Assembly (NCBI GenBank): GCA_001820935.1
Contig: MHRI01000030.1
Coordinates: forward strand, 66,734 to 102,968
DNA length: 36,235 nucleotides
DNA from: Candidatus Taylorbacteria bacterium RIFCSPHIGHO2_01_FULL_51_15
GTDB lineage: Bacteria; Patescibacteriota; Minisyncoccia; Phycocordibacterales; UBA10002
Reading direction: 5' to 3'
The notes under the pieces are model-generated. The model was not told the origin of the DNA. It did not search any database and saw nothing but the letters and a program-made list of their open reading frames with translations. Positions 18,114 to 26,016 of this stretch are shown here, in pieces. Position 1 is the first letter of the stretch. Every line of letters begins with the position of its first letter. The position numbers and the translations under genes are program-made.

Positions 18114-18832
18114 TTGAGGTTACACATCTCGTAAAAGAATTTGGCTCCGTGCGGGCGGTTGATGACCTCTCTTTTCGCGTGGAAGAAGGTACCATCACGG
18201 GACTTCTCGGCCCAAATGGCGCGGGGAAGACCACGACGATTCAAATGCTCCTTGACCTCATCACGCCAACGAGTGGCACGATTCGCATCTTGGGCAAGGA
18301 GTATCGGTCGGCACGCGAATATATTCTCGCTAATCTTAATTTCTCTTCGCCCTACGTCTCCCTTCCCGGGAATCTCAAGGTACATGAGAATTTACTCACC
18401 TTCGGACGGCTCTACGGAGTTTTGAACCTTCGAGAGCAGATAGATCGCTTGGCGGATTTTTTCGAAATACGGGAGTTTATGAAAAAGTTGACCTACAACC
18501 TCTCGACCGGCCAGCTCACGAGACTCAACCTCACCAAGGCGCTCCTCAATAACCCGAAACTCCTCCTTCTCGATGAGCCGACCGCGTCACTCGATCCAGA
18601 TATTGCCGACCGCACGCGGCAACTCTTAAAGCGCATCCAAAAGGAGAGAGGAGTCACCATCCTGTACACGTCGCATAATATGGAAGAGGTTGAGGAGATT
18701 TGCGACAAGGTCATCTTTATCCAAAGGGGTCGGCTCAAAGACGAAGGCACTCCCGAGGAGCTCGTGAAGAAATACGGCCGCGAAGATCTCAACGATGTGT
18801 TTTTGCATATCGCCCGAAACCAAACTGTATAA
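18101..18832 (+). CDS. ABC transporter ATP-binding protein
   Basis: Walker A GLLGPNGAGKTTT; LSTGQLTRLNLTKALLNNPKLLLLDEPTASLDP. Confidence 0.95.
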   Translation: MAPIIEVTHLVKEFGSVRAVDDLSFRVEEGTITGLLGPNGAGKTTTIQMLLDLITPTSGTIRILGKEYRSAREYILANLNFSSPYVSLPGNLKVHENLLTFGRLYGVLNLREQIDRLADFFEIREFMKKLTYNLSTGQLTRLNLTKALLNNPKLLLLDEPTASLDPDIADRTRQLLKRIQKERGVTILYTSHNMEEVEEICDKVIFIQRGRLKDEGTPEELVKKYGREDLNDVFLHIARNQTV

Positions 18833-18910
18833 CCTATGACTGAATTACTGAATAACAGAGAAAGGCGTCATATCTTGTTTTTGTCATTAGGTCATTCAGT
18901 CATGAGTTAT
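18829..18910. repeat. Inverted repeat between the ABC ATPase and permease genes
   Basis: ataacctatgactgaattactgaataac / gtcattaggtcattcagtcatgagttat. Confidence 0.75.
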
Positions 18911-18925
18911 TAGTTATAAATACTT

Positions 18926-19717
18926 ATGAAATGGCATCGCATAAACGCTCTCCTCATCCGACACCTCTATCTCTACAAGAGGAGCTTTCCTCGGATCATG
19001 GACATCATCTACTGGCCGGTGATGGAGCTTTTGGTGTGGGGCTTTCTTAGTCTCTATATTGACAAGCTCGGCATTGGCGGATTTAACGCGGTGACGGTGC
19101 TTCTTGGCGCCGTGATTTTTTGGGATTTTCTCAATCAATCCCAGAAATCGGTTTCGATCTCATTTCTCGAGGAAATCTGGGAGAAAAATCTTCTTAATAT
19201 TTTCGTAACACCTCTGCGCATCAGTGAATTTTTCGTCTCCACCCTGCTCGTGGGGCTCGTTCGCCTGATCCTTGTCGGCATCATTCTCGCCACGCTTTCC
19301 TTCCTTATGTATCGGTTCAATCTTTTCGAGCTCGGATTCGCGCTCATTCCCTTCGTGCTCAATCTCTTCCTATTCGGATGGGCGCTCGGGCTCTTCGCGA
19401 ACGCGATCATCCTCCGCTTCGGCACTTCAGCCCAGATTCTCGCGTGGGGATTCCTTATCTTAGTCCAGCCCTTTTCGGCGGTCTTCTATCCCGTATCGGC
19501 ACTCCCTTCTTTCCTTCAGGGGATCGCCTACCTTATCCCGTCCACGTACGTCTTCGAGGGCATGCGCGAAGTTTTCGCGACTGGGACGATCTCATCAGCG
19601 CACCTGTGGGGTGCGGCTCTCGCGAATCTTATCTACCTTATTCTTATGACGACATTTTTCTTTAGGATGTTCGCCTATGTTAAGCGGGAAGGGAAGCTCT
19701 TAAAACTGGAAGGGTAA
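18926..19717 (+). CDS. ABC-2 type transporter permease
   Basis: Multiple TM helices; FPRIMDIIYWPVMELLVWGFLSLYI...FYPVSALPSFLQGIAYLIPSTYVFEGMRE. Confidence 0.9.
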   Translation: MKWHRINALLIRHLYLYKRSFPRIMDIIYWPVMELLVWGFLSLYIDKLGIGGFNAVTVLLGAVIFWDFLNQSQKSVSISFLEEIWEKNLLNIFVTPLRISEFFVSTLLVGLVRLILVGIILATLSFLMYRFNLFELGFALIPFVLNLFLFGWALGLFANAIILRFGTSAQILAWGFLILVQPFSAVFYPVSALPSFLQGIAYLIPSTYVFEGMREVFATGTISSAHLWGAALANLIYLILMTTFFFRMFAYVKREGKLLKLEG

Positions 19718-19731
19718 CCTGCAAGTTTGAG

Positions 19732-19857
19732 AATTTCTAATTCACCTAATTATTCTAATTGACCTAAGGAATGTATAAATCAAAAGTCTTAAATTGGGAT
19801 TTGGATATTGGAACTCTTTAGAATAATTAGTGTAATTAGGTTAATCAGAACAATTTT
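19732..19857. repeat. MITE-like inverted-repeat element, no cargo
   Basis: Left gaatttctaattcacctaattattctaattgacctaagg; right ctctttagaataattagtgtaattaggttaatcagaacaatttt; same ends as the four-helix-bundle locus at 21435-21928. Confidence 0.75.
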
Positions 19858-19860
19858 TTG

Positions 19861-19866
19861 TATAAT
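19861..19866 (+). promoter_or_regulatory. Candidate -10 box (TATAAT) 6 nt upstream of the start codon
   Basis: gTATAATtctttcATG. Confidence 0.6.
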
Positions 19867-19872
19867 TCTTTC

Positions 19873-20988
19873 ATGCTCAAAAAAACTCTACTCTTAGGCG
19901 TTCTCCTCTTGCCCGCCCTAGCCTCCGCCGCTTCGGTGCATTTTGGTGATTACTTTCTCAAAAGCGGCGAGAGTGCTCCCGACGATGTGTATGCGATAGG
20001 GGAGAACCCTACGTTTTCCGGCAAAGTGGAGGGCGACGCCGTTTCGATTGGCCGAACTATTTTCAGTCAAAGTGACATTTCGGGAGATGTCTTCTTTATC
20101 GGGGAGGAGGTGCATATCGAGGGCGCGGTTGGCGACGATGTCCGCGTGATCGGGGGCACCGTGACGGTAAGCGGCTCCGTTGCCGATGATCTTGTCGCGC
20201 TCGGATCGAAAGTGATCGTCAATCCTGAAGCTCGGATCGCGGGGTCTCTCTTTGTGATGGGCGGAGAGGTCGAGATACTCGGCACTGTTCTTGGGGACGT
20301 GAAAGCCCTCTCCGACGACTTTTCGCTTCTAGGAACAGTCGAGGGCGACCTTGAACTCTGGGGCCGCGCGTCATTCGATGAACCCTCGCGTATCGGAGGA
20401 GACTTTATCTATCACGCGGAAGGAAAGGGCGCTCTCCCTGAAGGCGTGGTCATCGCCGGAAAGACTGTTCTCGATGAAACTCCTCAAAAGGGTTTTACGT
20501 TTCCGATACGGGGGATACTGGGAGGACTCTTTTCACTTCAAATTCTCATGATGCTCGCGCTCGGATTCGCTCTCTTCTTTTTAGCTCGGGAACGAACGGA
20601 GGAGGTGCTTCTCGACACGCTTCAATGTTTCTGGCCGCGGCTGCTTCGAGGGGCGCTCATCATGATCGTCATGCCGCTTTTGGTCATAGTGCTTATTCCC
20701 ACAGTCGTAGGCATTCCCCTTTCGCTTGTACTCGGAGCCCTTTTCTTCTTGCTTGTGGCGTTCTCGTTTATTTTCGCCGGCCTTATCGTGGGTGCGTGGA
20801 GCGAGCGATTCCTTTTCAAACGTTCCCCGTTTCCGCTCTCTTACCGGCCAGTGCTTCTTGGCGTTATTTTGTTATCGCTCGCTTCTCTCATTCCTTTGGT
20901 TGGCCCGCTATTTCATGGTATCCTGCTCCTCACGGCGGCGGGCTCTCTTGGCACCGTCTTTTTCCGAGCCCTGCAAATAAAAAGGTAA
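19873..20988 (+). CDS. Signal-peptide bactofilin-like (polymer-forming) membrane protein
   Basis: MLKKTLLLGVLLLPALASAASVHFGDYF; repeated G-D-V beta-helix (ISGDVFFIGEEVHIEGAVGDDVRVIGGTVTVSGSV); C-terminal TM segments. Confidence 0.8.
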   Translation: MLKKTLLLGVLLLPALASAASVHFGDYFLKSGESAPDDVYAIGENPTFSGKVEGDAVSIGRTIFSQSDISGDVFFIGEEVHIEGAVGDDVRVIGGTVTVSGSVADDLVALGSKVIVNPEARIAGSLFVMGGEVEILGTVLGDVKALSDDFSLLGTVEGDLELWGRASFDEPSRIGGDFIYHAEGKGALPEGVVIAGKTVLDETPQKGFTFPIRGILGGLFSLQILMMLALGFALFFLARERTEEVLLDTLQCFWPRLLRGALIMIVMPLLVIVLIPTVVGIPLSLVLGALFFLLVAFSFIFAGLIVGAWSERFLFKRSPFPLSYRPVLLGVILLSLASLIPLVGPLFHGILLLTAAGSLGTVFFRALQIKR

Positions 20989-21001
20989 CGTATCAGATCA
21001 T

Positions 21002-21391
21002 ATGCGGCGACTCATACGATTTTTCGACAAACTCGAGGATAGAACCAGAAGCAAGCTTTCGCGCGTGCCTATTGTGTACGGTGTCATTGGTGGAACAGCA
21101 ATCGTCATGTTTTGGCGCGGGGTGTGGCACCTTGCCGATATGTTCGAACAGAGCGGAGGGCTGTGGGCTATCCTCTTTGGAGCTCCCGTTTCGACTATGA
21201 TTAGTACTCTCATCCTCCTTCTTGCGGGGCTCTTCGTGTCCTTCTTTATCGGTGATCGGATCATTCTCTCGGGGCTCATGCATGAGAAGAAAATAGAAGA
21301 GAAAACGGAGAACGAAGTTCGCGCCGAAGGAGCACTCCTCAAGGAGATATATGAGAAGCTGGAACGTATGGAGAAAGATTTGCGGAGATAA
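21002..21391 (+). CDS. Small membrane protein with C-terminal coiled coil, unknown function
   Basis: Two TM segments then EKKIEEKTENEVRAEGALLKEIYEKLERMEKDLRR. Confidence 0.65.
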   Translation: MRRLIRFFDKLEDRTRSKLSRVPIVYGVIGGTAIVMFWRGVWHLADMFEQSGGLWAILFGAPVSTMISTLILLLAGLFVSFFIGDRIILSGLMHEKKIEEKTENEVRAEGALLKEIYEKLERMEKDLRR

Positions 21392-21434
21392 AAGAGAAGC
21401 GGTGAATCCGAAAGCCACATCATGTCTTTCAGAT

Positions 21435-21928
21435 AAATTATTCTAATTGACCTAATTGACCTAATTAGTCTAATTGACCTAAAGAAATCACAATGTCCGA
21501 TAAAAATCCAAAATACGACCTTGAAGAACGCACCGCAAAGTTTGGAGAGGCGATTGTGTTGTTTGCGAAGAAAATACCCGTAAATCCTGTCACTTCGCGC
21601 ATCATTCCACAATTGGTTGGTTCAGGCACCTCCATTGGCAGCAATTATTGTGAGGCAGACGATGCCGAGTCGGGAAAAGATTTCGTCCACAAACTGTGCA
21701 TCTGTAAAAAGGAAGCTCGAGAAACCAAACACTGGCTTCGTATACTGTCCGTTGCTGCGCCAGAGTTAAAGGGTGAAGCAAGAATACTATGGAAAGAGGC
21801 AAATGAACTTAATCTGATTTTCAATGCTATTGTTAAGAAGATTTGAAATAAGAAAACGTCCCTATGAGACATTGGTATTTTGGATTTCTTTAGAATAATT
21901 AGGTTAATTAGAACAATTAGAATAATTT
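21435..21928 (+). mobile_element. Candidate four-helix-bundle element flanked by inverted AT-rich repeats
   Basis: Left aaattattctaattgacctaattgacctaattagtctaattgacctaaagaaat; right atttctttagaataattaggttaattagaacaattagaataattt. Confidence 0.7.
21493..21846 (+). CDS. Four helix bundle protein (S23/IVP-like)
   Basis: DLEERTAKFGEAIVLFAKKIPVNPVTSRIIPQLVGSGTSIGSNYCEADDAESGKDFVHKLCICKKEARETKHWLRIL. Confidence 0.92.
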   Translation: MSDKNPKYDLEERTAKFGEAIVLFAKKIPVNPVTSRIIPQLVGSGTSIGSNYCEADDAESGKDFVHKLCICKKEARETKHWLRILSVAAPELKGEARILWKEANELNLIFNAIVKKI

Positions 21929-21935
21929 TCTCCCT

Positions 21936-22964
21936 ATGCCAGGTATGCGAAAAATCGAACTTACCTTTTTCTTCTTTCTCGTTGTCGTCACCGGCATTTT
22001 CTCCTTTTTCATATTCAAACCTTATCTTTCCGCTCTTTTCGTGGCGCTCGTGTTCGCGCTCGTCTTCCGCCCCGTCTATGAGGCCATCCATAGGAAAATA
22101 CGAAAGCCAAGCCTCGCCTCGCTACTCACCCTCTCGTTTCTTTTTCTCGTCGTATTTATTCCCGCCACACTCTTTGGTTTCTTTATCTTTGACGACGCGC
22201 AAGCGCTGTACCTCTCCTCGCGATCGGAGACCTCCGTTCTCGATCGTTTAGATGAATCGCTAGAGCCGATTGAAGCCTACGTGCAAATCGTTCTTCCCGA
22301 GTTTGAAATTGATATTTCCGAATATATAAACGCCGCGCTCTCGTTTCTCGTCGATAATTTTGGAAGTGTGTTCAGTCGTCTCGTCGGCGTCGTATTTCAG
22401 ACGTTCATCATGCTTCTCGCTCTCTTTTACCTCTTTCGTGACGGTTCCAAGTTTCGCTCGTTTCTCATCACCTTCTCTCCGCTCGAAAATGAGTATGACG
22501 AGCGTATCTTGAAACGCCTTGAAACGGCCATTGCCTCGGTCGTGCAAGGAAAACTTCTTATCGTTGTGCTCCAAGGGATCCTCGCGTCTATCGGCTTTTG
22601 GCTCTTTGGCATACCGCATCCGGTGCTCTTCGGAGCCCTGACTTCTCTTGCCGCCCTCATTCCGGCCGTTGGGATCGCCATCGTCTTTGTTCCCGCGATA
22701 CTCTATCTGTTTGCCTTTTCCAGCATTGGAGCCGCTATCGGACTTCTTGTCTTCGGGATTGTGGTGGGCGTGGTTGATAACATTCTCGGGCCGGTGCTCT
22801 ACGAGAAGGGACTGCAAATGCATCCGCTCATTATCCTGCTTTCCGTACTCGGCGGACTGGTCTTTTTTGGTCCCGTCGGGTTCCTTGCCGGGCCGGTGAC
22901 GCTCTCACTCCTCCTCGCGCTACTTGATATCTACCCGCTTTTGTTCGGAGAACAAAGGCGGTAA
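21936..22964 (+). CDS. AI-2E family transporter
   Basis: FFFLVVVTGIFSFFIFKPYLSALFVALVFALVFRPVYE...GIPHPVLFGALTSLAALIPAVG; VVDNILGPVLYEKGLQMHPLIILLSVLGGL. Confidence 0.92.
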   Translation: MPGMRKIELTFFFFLVVVTGIFSFFIFKPYLSALFVALVFALVFRPVYEAIHRKIRKPSLASLLTLSFLFLVVFIPATLFGFFIFDDAQALYLSSRSETSVLDRLDESLEPIEAYVQIVLPEFEIDISEYINAALSFLVDNFGSVFSRLVGVVFQTFIMLLALFYLFRDGSKFRSFLITFSPLENEYDERILKRLETAIASVVQGKLLIVVLQGILASIGFWLFGIPHPVLFGALTSLAALIPAVGIAIVFVPAILYLFAFSSIGAAIGLLVFGIVVGVVDNILGPVLYEKGLQMHPLIILLSVLGGLVFFGPVGFLAGPVTLSLLLALLDIYPLLFGEQRR

Positions 22965-23158
22965 AGCACAGTACACAAAGACCAAACAAACATACCAAAG
23001 CACAGTATCCAAAAAGCCAAACGAAAGGAGGATTTGTGATTTGAGGCGTTGTGTTTTTGTCTGGTTTTTTGCCCGCCAGCCGGCGGATTGTGTTTTGTGA
23101 AGTTTGAATGTTTTCACGCCAAATGGAGCAGGGCACAGGGTTGTGTTATAGTGTCTCC

Positions 23159-24055
23159 ATGCGGAAAGAACATTCAATTATTGTTACCCACGACGGCAAA
23201 TTCCATGCCGATGACGTCTTTGCGGTGGCTACACTGCTACTTGTATTCCCCGGCGCTACGGTGACCCGAACTCGAGATGAGGGCCTCATCAAGGGGGCGG
23301 ACGCGGCAGTGGATGTTGGCGGTATATATGACGAAGAAACGAATCGTTTCGATCACCATCAGAAAGAGGGAGCAGGGGTTCGAGAGAATGGCATTCCCTT
23401 TGCCGCGTTTGGACTTGTCTGGAAGAGATTTGGCGAAGCACTCTCCAAGGACAGGAAGGTAGCCTACCATGTGGAAGAGACTCTCGTCTCTCCCATTGAC
23501 GCCAATGACAACGGGGTTGATCTCGAAACTCCCGGCCCTGTCGGCATCGGGGCTGGCGTCTTCACCTACACCATCGTTGACGCCATACGCGCGTTTGACC
23601 CGACGTGGCTCGAAGAGGATCATGCTTCGGACGCGGCCTTCGCTGAAGCGACTCTTTTCGCGAAGCGCATCATTGAGCGCGAGATCAAACGGGGAGAAGG
23701 AAAGAAGAAAGGAGAAGAAAAAGTAATCGAGCTATACGAGCACGCGAAGGATAAACGACTCATCGTACTGCCGCATGCCTATTCATGGAAAGATACGCTT
23801 TGCAAGTTCCCCCTGCCACTTTTTGTCGTGCATCCGCAAAACGGGACATGGCGAGTATGTGCCGTGCGGGACAACCCGCATGTATTCGTGAATCGAAAAG
23901 ATTTGCCCGCAGAGTGGGCCGGGCTTCGGGACAGGGAGCTCTCGCGCCTCACAGGCGTTGAAGGCTCGGTATTCTGTCATCGGAACCGCTTTATGGCAGT
24001 TGCAGAATCAAAGGAAGGAGCGATAGCGCTCGCAAACCTCGCGCTTGAGGCATAG
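23159..24055 (+). CDS. MYG1 family protein (UPF0160, DHH-like)
   Basis: THDGKFHADDVFAVATLLLVFPGATVTRTRDEGLIKGADAAVDVGGIYDEETNRFDHHQKEG. Confidence 0.93.
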   Translation: MRKEHSIIVTHDGKFHADDVFAVATLLLVFPGATVTRTRDEGLIKGADAAVDVGGIYDEETNRFDHHQKEGAGVRENGIPFAAFGLVWKRFGEALSKDRKVAYHVEETLVSPIDANDNGVDLETPGPVGIGAGVFTYTIVDAIRAFDPTWLEEDHASDAAFAEATLFAKRIIEREIKRGEGKKKGEEKVIELYEHAKDKRLIVLPHAYSWKDTLCKFPLPLFVVHPQNGTWRVCAVRDNPHVFVNRKDLPAEWAGLRDRELSRLTGVEGSVFCHRNRFMAVAESKEGAIALANLALEA

Positions 24056-24490
24056 TCAAAAGTCCATAAAGTCCATAAAGTCCGTAATGCCCATAACGTT
24101 TAATGCTCAATCATGAGAATCGAGAAATTTGAAGATATTATCGCCTGGCAAAAAGCAAAGATACTTACTCTGCGCATATACGCATTGTTGGAGCATAACC
24201 GTGATTTTTCGTACAGGGATCAGATACAAAGAGCGGCAGTTTCAATCATGAATAATATTGCCGAAGGTTTTGAACGTCGTGGTGATGTCGAGCTTAGACG
24301 CTTTTTCTTTATTGCAAAAGGATCCTGTGGTGAAGTGCGGTCCCTCCTGCATTTAGGTCGAGACTTACACTATTTTTCTGAAAGCGATTTCTTGTATCTC
24401 CACGATCTCGCTCTAGAGACGTCAAAGCTCTTGTCAGCTTTTATAAAAAAGCTAGGATGATGCCTTTATGGACGTTAACGACTTTTGACT
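24054..24490 (+). mobile_element. Second candidate four-helix-bundle element with inverted ends
   Basis: agtcaaaagtc (24054-24064) versus gacttttgact (24480-24490); gtccataaag (24062-24071, 24071-24080) versus ctttatggac (24464-24473). Confidence 0.65.
24113..24460 (+). CDS. Four helix bundle protein (S23/IVP-like)
   Basis: MRIEKFEDIIAWQKAKILTLRIYALLEHNRDFSYRDQIQRAAVSIMNNIAEGFERRGDVELRRFFFIAKGSCGEVRSLL. Confidence 0.95.
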   Translation: MRIEKFEDIIAWQKAKILTLRIYALLEHNRDFSYRDQIQRAAVSIMNNIAEGFERRGDVELRRFFFIAKGSCGEVRSLLHLGRDLHYFSESDFLYLHDLALETSKLLSAFIKKLG

Positions 24491-24505
24491 TTCAGACTTA
24501 TCCTC

Positions 24506-25474
24506 ATGTCTTTCATCGACGAAATAACCTTACATGTAAAAGCTGGAGACGGCGGAAACGGTATCGTCTCCTGGCTGCATGAAAAAGGGAAGGAATTTAT
24601 GGGCCCCGCCGGAGGTGACGGAGGGAAGGGGGGAGACGTGTACTTCAGGGCGGTGGCGGATATAAGTCGTCTCGGGGCGTACCGGTACGGCAATCTCTTC
24701 GCGGCAGGGCGCGGTGGCGACGGGATGCGCAAGAGCCGTCACGGGAAGAACGGCGAAGATCTCGAACTTGAGGTCCCTGTCGGCTCGCTTATCTTGAATA
24801 AGCGGACAAAGCGAGTGTACGAATTGCTCCGTGACGGCGAGCGCGTGCTGGTGCTCCATGGCGGACGCGGGGGACTCGGCAATGAGCATTTCAAAAGTTC
24901 CCGGAACGTGCGGCCGATGGAATCAACTATGGGGAGGAAAGGAGACGAAGCAGACTTTGAAGTTGAGCTTCGGCTTATTGCTGATGCGGGACTTATCGGC
25001 CTTCCGAACGCGGGAAAATCGTCACTTCTCAATGAACTTACCGCGGCGCGCGCGAAGGTAGGGAGCTATGCGTTCACCACCCTCGAGCCGAATCTCGGAG
25101 CGTTTTCTGGATTCATCCTCGCCGATATCCCCGGGCTAATTGAGGGTGCGTCGGCCGGGAAGGGCCTTGGCACAGAATTCCTGCGGCACATTGCCCGCAC
25201 CAAACTCTTACTCCACTGTATTTCGCTCGAGACTGACGATCTCCTCCAAGCGTATAATGTGGTGCGACAAGAACTTACCGCTTTCTCACCCGAGCTTGCC
25301 GGCAAGAGGGAAGTAATCGTGCTTACAAAATCGGATACCCGTGAAGCAAAAGATGTTAAAAAAGCCATCACGGTACTCAAACGAAAAAACCCTGACGTAT
25401 ACACGGTGTCAGTCATCGATGATGCGAAGCTGGAACAATTTAAGAAGGAGCTCCAGGCGCTCCTCAAGGGGTGA
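24506..25474 (+). CDS. obg: GTPase ObgE/CgtA
   Basis: MSFIDEITLHVKAGDGGNGIVSW...GPAGGDGGKGGDVY...IADAGLIGLPNAGKSSLLNELTAARAKVGSYAFTTLEPNLG. Confidence 0.96.
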   Translation: MSFIDEITLHVKAGDGGNGIVSWLHEKGKEFMGPAGGDGGKGGDVYFRAVADISRLGAYRYGNLFAAGRGGDGMRKSRHGKNGEDLELEVPVGSLILNKRTKRVYELLRDGERVLVLHGGRGGLGNEHFKSSRNVRPMESTMGRKGDEADFEVELRLIADAGLIGLPNAGKSSLLNELTAARAKVGSYAFTTLEPNLGAFSGFILADIPGLIEGASAGKGLGTEFLRHIARTKLLLHCISLETDDLLQAYNVVRQELTAFSPELAGKREVIVLTKSDTREAKDVKKAITVLKRKNPDVYTVSVIDDAKLEQFKKELQALLKG

Positions 25475-25530
25475 ACCCAGCCTCATTCCTCCTTCCCTTA
25501 CCTCCCCTCCTTGGATGAGGAGGGGTTGGG

Positions 25531-26010
25531 GGTGGTCGAGTCTTCGAGACGGAGGATATTCCTCCTTTCATAAAGGAGGGTGGTCGAGTCTTCGAGACGG
25601 AGGATTTATGAGGTTACGTTATAACCCACGACTGAGGAACATTGCTCGAAATTTGCGTAGAGCACACAATCTCTCCGAGGTACTCCTATGGCAGGAGCTA
25701 CGAGCTAAAAAACTCGGCGTGCAATTCTTGCGGCAGCGACCAATCGATGAGTACGTAGTGGATTTCTTCTGCACCAAACTAAATCTAGCTATAGAAATAG
25801 ATGGGGTAAGTCATGACAGTAAGGTACAGAAAGATGAAGAGCGAAAAAGGATTCTCGAATCAAAAGGGGTTCATTTCCTCAGATTCCTCGACAGTGAGGT
25901 TCGAAACAATCTTCAGGGTGTTCTTCTGGTGATAGCAGAATACATTAAATCCTCCGCCAAGCCCTTCAAAGCAAGGGCTTCGGCACCTCCTTTAAGAAAG
26001 GAGGAATAAG
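25531..26010 (+). mobile_element. Candidate DUF559 element with palindromic inverted terminal modules
   Basis: 27-bp direct repeat at left end (25531-25557 and 25579-25605); left attcctccttt...aaaggaggg...gagacggaggattt; right is its inverted counterpart aaatcctccgcc...cacctcctttaagaaaggaggaataag. Confidence 0.7.
25608..26009 (+). CDS. DUF559 (Vsr-like endonuclease fold) protein
   Basis: NLSEVLLWQELRAKKLGVQFLRQRPIDEYVVDFFCTKLNLAIEIDGVSHDSKVQKDEERKRILESKGVHFLRFLDSEV; C-terminus reads into the right terminal repeat. Confidence 0.88.
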   Translation: MRLRYNPRLRNIARNLRRAHNLSEVLLWQELRAKKLGVQFLRQRPIDEYVVDFFCTKLNLAIEIDGVSHDSKVQKDEERKRILESKGVHFLRFLDSEVRNNLQGVLLVIAEYIKSSAKPFKARASAPPLRKEE

Positions 26011-26016
26011 ACGGAG

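Noticed and set aside
21493-21846. Four-helix-bundle gene as part of a diversity-generating retroelement (Avd)
   Set aside because: No reverse transcriptase or template/variable repeat pair seen in the window; the variable segments of the fibre show no adenine-biased template match that I could find by eye.
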